Part shown: positions 1 through 7,225 of the stretch, piece after piece
Layout: the number at the start of each line of letters is the position of its first letter
How positions within the stretch are numbered: the first letter of the stretch is position 1
Assembly: GCA_036501345.1 (NCBI GenBank)
Contig: DASYAN010000234.1
Span: forward strand, 1-15,137
Length of the DNA: 15,137 bases
Direction: 5' to 3'
Origin: DASYAN01 sp036501345
Lineage (GTDB): Bacteria; Chloroflexota; Ktedonobacteria; Ktedonobacterales; Ktedonobacteraceae
The notes under the pieces: model-generated
What the model was told of the DNA's origin: nothing
What the model saw: the letters and a program-made list of their open reading frames with translations, nothing else
The model's database searches: none
Made by a program: the position numbers and the translations under genes

Positions 1-1128
1 ACCCATACAAATGGACCCGTCCTCTTCGGCGGTTTTGCATTTGATCCTCTCAGTTCACACACACCGCTCTGGGAAGGCTTCCCCGACGGACTGCTCATTC
101 TGCCGCATGTGCTTTTTCATCGCGATGAGACGAACGCCGCGCTCACCATCAATATTATGATCCAGCCAGACACCGATATAAAAAAGATCATAGAAGAGAT
201 CAGCACTACCCTACAACGACTAAGCATTACCTTGGAGCAAACAATCACGCAGCTACAAGCAACTGCTGATACAATAGCTTCACAACAGCAGCTTATCATG
301 CACGATCTGCTATCGCCAGCAGCATGGATGGCACAGGTTGCGAACGCGGTACAGATGATCAAGGCAGAGAACTTTCGCAAGGTCGTACTAGCTCGCGCTA
401 TCCAGGTGAGTAACGAAGCGCAAGCTTTCGACATTGCTGCCATACTGCGCCGACTGTGCAATAGCTACCCTACAGCCTACGTTTTTGCCATCCAGCGTGG
501 CAAACGCTATTTTGTCGGGGCAACACCCGAGCGGCTCATCTGTGGAGCAGATGGACAAATCCAGACTATGGCCCTGGCTGGCTCGGCTCCACGCGGCACA
601 ACTGAAGAGGAAGACCAGCACCTGGGCAATGAACTGTTGCAAAGCTTGAAAAACCAGGGAGAGCACCAGGTTGTTGTAACAACCATCTACGAGGCCCTGG
701 CAAACATCTGCTCTCGCGTCTGGGTTGCCGATACGCCTCACCTGCTCAAATTGAAGAATATCCAGCATTTGGAAACTGCCATTACCGGCAGTCTGCTGCC
801 AGATCATAGTATCCTGGAAGCTATTGAAGACTTACATCCGACACCAGCAGTTGGAGGATTTCCCCGCCAGCCTGCACTTGCTGCCATCCGCGCCTATGAG
901 CAACTTGACCGAGGTTGGTATGCTGGTCCAATCGGTTGGATTGGGGCCAGTGGCAATGGTGAATTCGCTGTCGCTCTACGCTCCGCTCTCATTTATGGCA
1001 ACCAAGCTAGGCTTTTCGCTGGCTGTGGTATTGTTGCAGCTTCACAGCCCGAAAGCGAATTTGCAGAATCCTGTCTAAAGTTAGAAGTCATGCTCCGTGG
1101 ATTATCACAGTATCCTCAAAACGGATAA
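1..1128 (+). CDS. menF: Isochorismate synthase MenF (5' truncated by window edge)
   Basis: Converts chorismate to isochorismate, the first committed step of menaquinone synthesis, in the cytoplasm. The frame is open from base 1 and gives 375 residues; the GTG at 109 is only an internal codon, because the preceding residues (GGFAFDP, then WEGFPDG) are conserved family sequence. Visible chorismate-utilising-enzyme motifs are KVVLARA (general-base Lys at nt 379-381), ATPERLI, ALAGSAPRG (from nt 571), ETAITGSLL, LHPTPAVGG, DRGWYAGPIGW (from nt 907) and the C-terminal AGCGIVAASQPESEF. The family is usually about 430-470 residues, so roughly 60-100 N-terminal residues lie outside. GWYAGPIGW and the menD neighbour favour isochorismate synthase over anthranilate synthase or PabB. 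It is the first visible gene of the menF-D-H-B run, 67 nt before menD. Confidence 0.95.
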   Translation, partial: THTNGPVLFGGFAFDPLSSHTPLWEGFPDGLLILPHVLFHRDETNAALTINIMIQPDTDIKKIIEEISTTLQRLSITLEQTITQLQATADTIASQQQLIMHDLLSPAAWMAQVANAVQMIKAENFRKVVLARAIQVSNEAQAFDIAAILRRLCNSYPTAYVFAIQRGKRYFVGATPERLICGADGQIQTMALAGSAPRGTTEEEDQHLGNELLQSLKNQGEHQVVVTTIYEALANICSRVWVADTPHLLKLKNIQHLETAITGSLLPDHSILEAIEDLHPTPAVGGFPRQPALAAIRAYEQLDRGWYAGPIGWIGASGNGEFAVALRSALIYGNQARLFAGCGIVAASQPESEFAESCLKLEVMLRGLSQYPQNG

Positions 1129-1195
1129 GGAAACGTATCTATGAATAAACTAAAATTGCCAATTGACTATGCACTAGATAGGATAAGATATACCT

Positions 1196-3028
1196 ATGCA
1201 ACACACTACTTCTGATTCGCTGGGACAGAACAATCAGACATATATTTACATCAACGCTTTTGTTGACGAGCTACAGCGCTCTGGCATTCACAACGTCATC
1301 ATTTGTCCTGGATCGCGTTCAACACCCCTGGCGCTGGCAATTGCACAGCATCCAGCTCTACGCATCTGGATGCATGTGGATGAACGTTCGGCAGCATTCT
1401 TTGGTCTAGGCATGGCAAAGCGTCTTGGTCTACCAGTGGCATTACTATGCACATCGGGAACGGCAGCTGTAAATTTCATGCCAGCCATTGTGGAAGCTAA
1501 ATTATCACACGTGCCACTGCTCGTGCTGACGGCAGATCGTCCTCCTGAACTGCGCGATTGTGGTGCTCCCCAGGCCATCGACCAGAACAGGCTCTACGGC
1601 ACCCACGTCAAATGGTTTACCGAAACTGCGCTTCCCGAAGCCACCAATGAAGCCCTACGTTACATTCGCACACTCGCTAACCGCGCCATTGCCCTAACAC
1701 AGGCGGTGCCACCTGGCCCAGTTCATCTCAACTTTCCCTTCCGTGAACCGCTGACGCCCGAGTCACATACTAATCCGCCACCACCAACACAACAGAAGTG
1801 GCATGACCGCATTGCCTGGCAGGGTCGCCTGGACAACGAACCCTATATCAGAGTGCATGACATACCCCAAAACTTTGCACCAAAAGCTACCATCGAATAC
1901 TTGATAGAGACAGTAGATAACACGTCAGAGGGTCTTATCATTGCGGGACCGCTCGACAATCCCACGCTCATTGAGCCGCTTATCGAGCTGGCACAACGCC
2001 TGGGCTATCCCATCCTGGCAGACCCGCTCTCGCAGTTGCGTTGTGGTCCCCACAGTCATAGCCATATTGTGACTGCTTACGATGCCCTGCTACATTGCAC
2101 AGCCTTTATGCATAATATGCCACCACGATTGATCCTGCGCTTCGGCGCAATGCCAACTTCTAAAACGCTCCTTCTCTACCTGAAACACTATCACGATTGT
2201 CCACAGGCCGTAATTGATGGGCATGGCAGTTGGGAAGAACCTACCCAACTCGCTGATATGCTGATACATATAGACCCAGTTGCTTTCTGCCAAGATGTTC
2301 TCAGGATGCTAGGCTCCCATGTTGATCGTCATACCACGCAAGATGCTGCATCTCCCTGGCTTGCCACCTGGCAACAGCGTGACCAACTTGCACGAGAGAC
2401 CCTCCATGCAAAGCTTCAGGAATTTGAGCCATTGTTCGAGGGACGTGTCTTTACTGAATTAGCTGATTTGCTGCCAGATGGCACTAACCTCTTTGCTGGA
2501 AATAGCATGCCCGTGCGTGACCTGGACAGCTTTTTCTGGAGAACTCAGCGCCATGTACGCATCCTGGGCAATCGTGGAGCCAGCGGCATCGATGGCGTTG
2601 TCTCGACAGCACTCGGCATTAGCGCAGTTTCTGGCAAAGATGAAACCAACGTGTTGGTGATCGGAGATCTCTCTTTCTTCCACGATCTGAACGGTCTACT
2701 TGCAGCACGCCTCCACCAGCTCAACTTGACGATTGTGCTGATCAACAATGATGGCGGCGGCATCTTCTCCTTCTTGCCACAAGCAAACTATCCAGAACAC
2801 TTTGAACAGCTCTTCGGCACACCAACTGGACTGGACTTCCATCCCGTAGTCCAGATGTATGGCGGCCATTTCCGACGCATCGCGACATGGCAAGAGTTCC
2901 GTCAGGCCCTTACGGACAGTCTCACGAGTGGCGGCCTACACGTCATCGAAGTGCCTACCGAACGAGCCAAGAATGTCGAGATGCACCGTCAACTTTGGTT
3001 AGCCATTGAGCAAGAATTGAGAAGATAG
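1196..3028 (+). CDS. menD: SEPHCHC synthase MenD (thiamine diphosphate enzyme)
   Basis: Adds the succinyl semialdehyde-ThDP adduct, formed from 2-oxoglutarate, to isochorismate to give SEPHCHC. The protein has 610 residues, longer than the roughly 556 of E. coli MenD. The N-terminal pyrimidine-binding domain shows CPGSRSTPLALA (38-49), VDERSAAFFGLG (61-72, with the ThDP-activating Glu at 63), TSGTAAVNF (86-94) and LTADRPPELR (111-120). The C-terminal diphosphate-binding domain has NRGASGIDG and the metal/ThDP motif GDLSFFHDLN (490-499) ending in the Asn-Asn-Asp at 517-519. The ATG at 1196 has only a weak AGGAT-type site about 8-14 nt upstream. Its stop abuts the menH start with no gap, so the two are probably translationally coupled. 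Confidence 0.97.
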   Translation: MQHTTSDSLGQNNQTYIYINAFVDELQRSGIHNVIICPGSRSTPLALAIAQHPALRIWMHVDERSAAFFGLGMAKRLGLPVALLCTSGTAAVNFMPAIVEAKLSHVPLLVLTADRPPELRDCGAPQAIDQNRLYGTHVKWFTETALPEATNEALRYIRTLANRAIALTQAVPPGPVHLNFPFREPLTPESHTNPPPPTQQKWHDRIAWQGRLDNEPYIRVHDIPQNFAPKATIEYLIETVDNTSEGLIIAGPLDNPTLIEPLIELAQRLGYPILADPLSQLRCGPHSHSHIVTAYDALLHCTAFMHNMPPRLILRFGAMPTSKTLLLYLKHYHDCPQAVIDGHGSWEEPTQLADMLIHIDPVAFCQDVLRMLGSHVDRHTTQDAASPWLATWQQRDQLARETLHAKLQEFEPLFEGRVFTELADLLPDGTNLFAGNSMPVRDLDSFFWRTQRHVRILGNRGASGIDGVVSTALGISAVSGKDETNVLVIGDLSFFHDLNGLLAARLHQLNLTIVLINNDGGGIFSFLPQANYPEHFEQLFGTPTGLDFHPVVQMYGGHFRRIATWQEFRQALTDSLTSGGLHVIEVPTERAKNVEMHRQLWLAIEQELRR

Positions 3029-3877
3029 ATGATGATTGAGCAGTCATACGAGCGTATTCAGGTCAATGGCGTACAGATTGGCGTCATCCAGTACGGCACA
3101 ACAACACAAAATGCGCCAGTGCTGGTCCTGCTCCACGGTTTCACTGGCAGTGCAGCAGGCTGGGGCTCGTTACTCGAGGAGCTTGCAGCACCGGGTAGGC
3201 GTGTCATCGCGCTCGATATGCTCGGACATGGACAATCCGATGCTCCCGATGATCCCCAACGCTACAGTATGGAACACTGTCAGGCCGATATCATCAGTGT
3301 ATTACAAACACTTGGTATCAAAGAGGGAGAAGCTATCCTACTGGGCTATTCAATGGGTGGCCGCATTGCTCTCTACTGCGCCTTTTCTCGCTATTTCCGT
3401 GCACTAATTCTAGAAAGTGCCTCGCCGGGTATTGCCAATCCCGTCGAACGAGGAAAGCGCCGTGTTAGCGATAGAGCCTTGGCGGATCGTATCGAGCGTG
3501 AGGGTATCGAAGCATTTGTGGACGATTGGGAAGAACTCCCACTCTTCGCCAGTCAGCGCAATTTGCCTATAGCATATCGAAGAGCACAGAAAGTGCAGCG
3601 TCTGAATAATCGTGCACACGGACTCGCTAACAGTTTACGAGGTGTCGGCACTGGAGTACAACCAGCTCTTGAGTGGCGTCTAAGCACTCTCACCATTCCC
3701 GTGCTGCTCATCGCTGGCGAACGAGATAGCAAGTTTTGTACGATAGGTCAGTACATGGCACAACAGCTTCTAAAGGCTCAACTCCAGATTGTGCCAGATA
3801 CGGGCCATAATGTCCATCTGGAACAGCCCGAACGCTTCCTCACGCTAGTACATCAATTCTGCGATGCAATATTATAG
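3029..3877 (+). CDS. menH: SHCHC synthase MenH (alpha/beta hydrolase fold)
   Basis: Eliminates pyruvate from SEPHCHC to give SHCHC, the step after MenD. The protein has 282 residues with an alpha/beta hydrolase fold: LLHGFTGSAAGW (34-45, oxyanion region), the nucleophile elbow GYSMGG with Ser108, Asp233 in GERDSKF, and His260 in DTGHNVHLEQPE. Family-specific segments are ESASPGI (129-135) and LRGVGTGVQPALEW (203-216), which separate MenH from generic hydrolases. The start is the ATG immediately after the menD TAG; a second ATG follows at 3032, and the ribosome site must lie inside the menD end (GAGAAG-like). A 16-nt gap separates it from menB. Confidence 0.95.
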   Translation: MMIEQSYERIQVNGVQIGVIQYGTTTQNAPVLVLLHGFTGSAAGWGSLLEELAAPGRRVIALDMLGHGQSDAPDDPQRYSMEHCQADIISVLQTLGIKEGEAILLGYSMGGRIALYCAFSRYFRALILESASPGIANPVERGKRRVSDRALADRIEREGIEAFVDDWEELPLFASQRNLPIAYRRAQKVQRLNNRAHGLANSLRGVGTGVQPALEWRLSTLTIPVLLIAGERDSKFCTIGQYMAQQLLKAQLQIVPDTGHNVHLEQPERFLTLVHQFCDAIL

Positions 3878-3893
3878 ATAGAAGGAGAAAGCT

Positions 3894-4712
3894 ATGACTA
3901 TCGCTTGGGAAAAGATAGGGAACTACACAGACATTATCTTTGAAAAAGCCGAAGGTATCGGCAAAATCACCATCAACCGCCCTGAAGTGCACAACGCTTT
4001 CCGCCCATTAACACTCAGCGAACTGATTGATGCCTTTAATGCATGCCGCGAAGACCAGGAGATTGGGGTTGTCATTCTCACCGGGCAGGGGGACAAAGCC
4101 TTCTGCTCCGGCGGTGATCAGCGAGTACGCGGCGAGGGAGGCTATGTTGGCGAGGATGGTGTTCCCCGCCTCAATGCGCTCGAACTGCAAAAAGTCATCA
4201 AATATTTGCCAAAACCGGTCATTGCCATGGTAGCAGGCTATGCTATCGGCGGTGGCCACGTCCTGCACCTGCTCTGTGACCTGACCATTGCAGCAGAGAA
4301 TGCCCGCTTCGGCCAAACTGGTCCACGCGTTGGCAGTTTTGATGCTGGTTGGGGTGCAACTTATATGGCTCGTGTCGTCGGTCACAAAAAAGCGCGTGAG
4401 ATCTGGTACCTCTGTCGCCAGTACACAGCTCAAGAGGCACTAGACATGGGCTTAGTCAACACAGTCGTCCCCCTGGAACAACTGGAAGAGGAAACTGTGC
4501 AGTGGGCCCGGGAGATTCTAGAGAAGAGCCCCATCGCACTGCGCTTCCTCAAATCTGCCTTCAATGCCGATACCGACGGTCTGGCAGGCATCCAGGAACT
4601 GGCGGGCAACGCCACCATGCTCTACTACATGACCGAGGAAGGCAAAGAGGGCAAGAATGCCTTCCTGGAGAAGCGCAAGCCCGACTTCTCCAAGTTCCCG
4701 CGCTTGCCGTAA
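3894..4712 (+). CDS. menB: 1,4-dihydroxy-2-naphthoyl-CoA synthase MenB
   Basis: Crotonase-fold enzyme that closes the naphthoquinol ring of o-succinylbenzoyl-CoA by Dieckmann-type condensation. The protein has 272 residues and is very close to E. coli MenB throughout. It shows NRPEVHNAFRP (28-38), CSGGDQRVRG (71-80), AGYAIGGGHVLH (114-125, oxyanion hole), GQTGPRVGSFDAGWG (140-154), WYLCRQY (171-177), LVNTVVP (187-193) and the C-terminal EKRKPDFSKFPR. Gly143 in QTG marks the type I class, which uses bicarbonate in place of a side-chain carboxylate; type II enzymes such as the M. tuberculosis one have Asp there (recalled, not computed). A strong AAGGAG at 3882-3887, 6 nt before the ATG, fixes the start. 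It is the last gene of the left men block. Confidence 0.98.
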   Translation: MTIAWEKIGNYTDIIFEKAEGIGKITINRPEVHNAFRPLTLSELIDAFNACREDQEIGVVILTGQGDKAFCSGGDQRVRGEGGYVGEDGVPRLNALELQKVIKYLPKPVIAMVAGYAIGGGHVLHLLCDLTIAAENARFGQTGPRVGSFDAGWGATYMARVVGHKKAREIWYLCRQYTAQEALDMGLVNTVVPLEQLEEETVQWAREILEKSPIALRFLKSAFNADTDGLAGIQELAGNATMLYYMTEEGKEGKNAFLEKRKPDFSKFPRLP

Positions 4713-4802
4713 GTCTGTAGCACTTTCATGCAGATTTGATCCCGTGACAATCGCATCACTGAACAATCGATACCAAGCTTGGGTCAGTTCCTTGAGGCGT
4801 TG

Positions 4803-4845
4803 GAAGAGGGTCAACGAGTGTGATTGACGTTCGTTGACCCTCTTC
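4803..4845. terminator. 15-bp perfect inverted repeat after menB
   Basis: GAAGAGGGTCAACGA (4803-4817) is repeated in exact reverse complement at 4831-4845, around a 13-nt loop. It lies 90 nt after menB and 138 nt beyond the end of the convergent coiled-coil gene, so it could stop transcription from both sides. No T-run follows in either direction, so it is not a classic intrinsic terminator. A remnant of a small inverted-repeat element is an alternative. Confidence 0.5.
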
Positions 4846-4983
4846 AGTAGTTATCGATACACAATAGGCTTTTTAAGCAAAACAAGAATTTCTACTACTT
4901 GCATTCTTATACGCATGAAGGATAATAGGCAAGTGAGTGCCATTATCATCATTACTTTGCGGTTAGAATACTGTAGAAGACCC

Positions 4984-6963
4984 CTACGACGCCTCATCAA
5001 ACCGGAACACGCCCCCCCCCGTGCTGCTCATTGATGCCTTTCTCTGACCTTGCTGCCCTTCGGGCCAAGAATTTAGGCTCTCCATTAGCATATCATCCAG
5101 GGCTTTCTTCTCTTCTTGAGATAGAGGTTTTTCTTGCCATACCTTTTGTACTATCTTATCAAGGGTTCCCTTCGCATCTGGAGATAACGTATCTCCTTGG
5201 CGTGTCCTTATTAATGTATCCTCAAGGGTTTGCTTCTCTTCTTGAGATAGAGGTTTTTCTTGCCATATCTTTTGTGCTATCTCAAAATTTTTCTTGTCTG
5301 CTGAAGGTAGATCTTTTCCTAGTTTATCGGTAATTTCACTTATTGCATCCATAAGTTTTCCCTCATGCTTATCTTTGAATTGCCCACCAATACGTTTAAG
5401 GCTTTCCTCGTGCATCTCGCTAAATGGGCCGTACAAATCTCTAAGAGAAATTGCAAAAACTATGAACGCGCTAACCCGATACTCTTTTGTATTGCTTATC
5501 CCTGTCATAATTGGAAGTTCTTGAGTTGGTAAACCAGTGCGCTCCCTCTCTACTCTTGATGTAGTAATACCTATCATTCTCTCTCCTACCGCTCTTTGTA
5601 TATTTTCTAAGTAATGATTGTATTGTTCATCATTTATCTGTTCTTTATTGATCTGTCCTTTCACATCTTTAGCTATACATAGCATTCTTTCTTCAGCATC
5701 ATCCCGTTTCTGCTTAAGACCCTGAATCTCTGTATCCTCCTCGAGTATTTGGTTCACTTCACGATGAACATTAGCAAGAACGTTGTCACGCTCTTTTTCG
5801 AGCGTTGCAATAAATTTATACTCGTCGTCAAGTTCTCGGGCTACTCCTTGGGATCCAAGAGTGGCAATCTCTTTTTCAAGCTGCTTAATCTCTCCTGGAA
5901 GCTCGTTGATCCTTTTTTTCAAATTGGCAATGTCTTCTTCATACATTGAATGCATACTAGATGCTGCACTACTTGCTCTGCTGACTCTGCTGGCTCTGCT
6001 AGATGGTCCTTGTCTTCTTTCTTCTCTTATTTTTTCTTCTCTTATTTTTTCTTTTTTTATTTGTCTTTCTTGATAATCTCTAAAATCTGTTTCTTTTTTT
6101 TCAAGCTGACGTTGCTTTGCTTCAAGTTCCTCTTGCTTTTGCTTGAAATCTGTACGCTTACGTTGTAAAGATTGATACATCTCAGAGTCATCCTTATCAA
6201 GCTCACCAAATTTTTTTTGCAACTCATCCTTTGCATCAAGGTATCTTTTTATTATGTCATTTCCTTCTCTTGATGGATCGTTTGCTATGCTTTTAAACTC
6301 ACTAGCTTGTCGTGCTGACTTTTCTTCTTTTAGTTTTTTATCTAGATCTAAAAAAAGTTTAGCCCTGTGATAAATCACTAACGCATTCTGATCACATATT
6401 TTTTCCATTTGTTGTTTAAATTTCACTGAGGTGCTTTCATTGAATTGTTCCCATAAGAGTGGCTCTGAGAAATGAGAATCTCCTTTTGTACTTGTAATAG
6501 CTATTCCTTCTAGAGAAGAAACTTCTCTTCTAGAAAGTATGCTTCTTGGTATCAAGATAGCAGAATGAGGGGGCTGTGTCTCTACGCGTCCTGGAACTGC
6601 TGAAGCAGCCCGGGGAGGAGAGTCTTGAACAGGAGAGGAGGATCCCTCGCGCTTGCAGCACACAAACTTTAAGAAAGCATCGACAAAAGAAGATGATCCA
6701 CCTTCTTCTCCTCTCGCCGTATTCATGTGGTCTGGCGATGTTGTCCTCTCTCTCTCTAGTGTAGAATAATCTAATTGACGTGATACATCTCCTGATCTTT
6801 CTGCCCCTATCAATGGTTGATGCTCGCCTGATAATCCAATGATGTTGTCTACTGATGGAATACACGATAACGTGCTGGATCCTCTTAAATGTTTTTTTGT
6901 TGGTGAATGTTCCGCTTCTTCTAAACGTCGTGAGCTACCACTATCTTTAAATGGGCTAGCCAT
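4984..6963 (-). CDS. Hypothetical 659-residue coiled-coil protein, AT-rich
   Basis: I do not recognise a family. An AAGGAG site (fwd 6972-6977) 8 nt before the ATG supports expression. There is no signal peptide. Residues 1-160 are Ser/Pro/charge-rich and probably disordered, with a Cys-Cys pair at 102-103 (FVCCKRE). Residues about 180-315 and 340-460 are long, charged heptad-like coiled coils, split by a Ser/Arg-rich linker (321-339). A short hydrophobic patch, VSAFIVFAISL, lies at 497-507. The C-terminal part has two copies of a WQEKPLSQEEK-type unit (562-584 and 604-626, period 42). EKIRE is duplicated at about 305-314 by an exact 15-bp tandem repeat. The base composition is visibly more AT-rich than the men genes, which suggests transfer. 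The style resembles host-interaction or scaffold proteins, but no function can be assigned. Confidence 0.8.
   Translation of the reverse strand: MASPFKDSGSSRRLEEAEHSPTKKHLRGSSTLSCIPSVDNIIGLSGEHQPLIGAERSGDVSRQLDYSTLERERTTSPDHMNTARGEEGGSSSFVDAFLKFVCCKREGSSSPVQDSPPRAASAVPGRVETQPPHSAILIPRSILSRREVSSLEGIAITSTKGDSHFSEPLLWEQFNESTSVKFKQQMEKICDQNALVIYHRAKLFLDLDKKLKEEKSARQASEFKSIANDPSREGNDIIKRYLDAKDELQKKFGELDKDDSEMYQSLQRKRTDFKQKQEELEAKQRQLEKKETDFRDYQERQIKKEKIREEKIREERRQGPSSRASRVSRASSAASSMHSMYEEDIANLKKRINELPGEIKQLEKEIATLGSQGVARELDDEYKFIATLEKERDNVLANVHREVNQILEEDTEIQGLKQKRDDAEERMLCIAKDVKGQINKEQINDEQYNHYLENIQRAVGERMIGITTSRVERERTGLPTQELPIMTGISNTKEYRVSAFIVFAISLRDLYGPFSEMHEESLKRIGGQFKDKHEGKLMDAISEITDKLGKDLPSADKKNFEIAQKIWQEKPLSQEEKQTLEDTLIRTRQGDTLSPDAKGTLDKIVQKVWQEKPLSQEEKKALDDMLMESLNSWPEGQQGQRKASMSSTGGGVFRFDEAS
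5012..5020 (-). repeat. G9 homopolymer tract near the 3' end of the coiled-coil gene
   Basis: Nine consecutive C on the + strand read as G9 in the coding strand and encode the Gly run near residues 649-651, about 10 codons before the stop. Slippage would change the C-terminus: ten G gives a stop after eight codons (TGGGRVPV), while eight G replaces the tail with about 53 new residues ending at 4851. Confidence 0.9.
5107..5285 (-). repeat. Two-copy 126-bp-period internal duplication
   Basis: A 35-nt stretch at 5107-5141 recurs exactly at 5233-5267, and the similarity continues about 15 nt further with two mismatches. The period is 126 bp (42 codons), so the duplication is in frame and produces the paired WQEKPLSQEEK units of the coiled-coil protein. 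Confidence 0.9.
6021..6050 (-). repeat. Exact 15-bp tandem repeat, two copies
   Basis: CTTCTCTTATTTTTT occurs at 6021-6035 and again at 6036-6050. It encodes the in-frame EKIRE duplication in the first coiled coil of the hypothetical protein. Confidence 0.9.
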
Positions 6964-7151
6964 ATAGTTATCTCCTTATTCAATCATAACAATATAATTT
7001 TTGTAAATGAGTGCTCGCCATTATTGAAGAATATTCAGTGCACAAATTTCTTATGCAGCCGATATTATCAGGAGGACGTTTCGTAACTCAAACATCCACC
7101 GACTAGCAATCTCTAGCAGAAAGGATACCCAATCGAAATGTTATTTTCTAG

Positions 7152-7200
7152 GGACAAAGCGGACAACTTGAGGGAAAAAGAGGACAGCCTTAAGGGGACA
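7152..7200 (+). repeat. Cluster of four GGACA motifs
   Basis: GGACA occurs at 7152, 7161, 7182 and 7196, all in the same orientation within 49 bp, just beyond the fucosidase terminator. Such arrays resemble transposase-binding ends (for example of IS21-like elements), but no transposase gene is near. Two more GGACA lie at 9705 and 9716, on the other side of the fucosidase gene. Confidence 0.35.
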
Positions 7201-7204
7201 AGCC

Positions 7205-7224
7205 AAAAAGCGAATGAATCCGCT
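7205..7224 (-). terminator. Intrinsic terminator of the fucosidase gene
   Basis: On the minus strand, immediately after the TGA stop, AGCGGA-TTCA-TTCGCT forms a 6-bp stem (one G-T pair) with a 4-nt loop, followed by a run of five T (fwd 7205-7209, overlapping the stem by one base). The position and architecture fit a short rho-independent terminator. Confidence 0.6.
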
Positions 7225-7225
7225 A

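Noticed and set aside
4834..5034. 66-codon plus-strand frame between menB and the coiled-coil gene
   Set aside because: It begins inside the inverted repeat and overlaps the end of the minus-strand gene; there is no ribosome site or domain.
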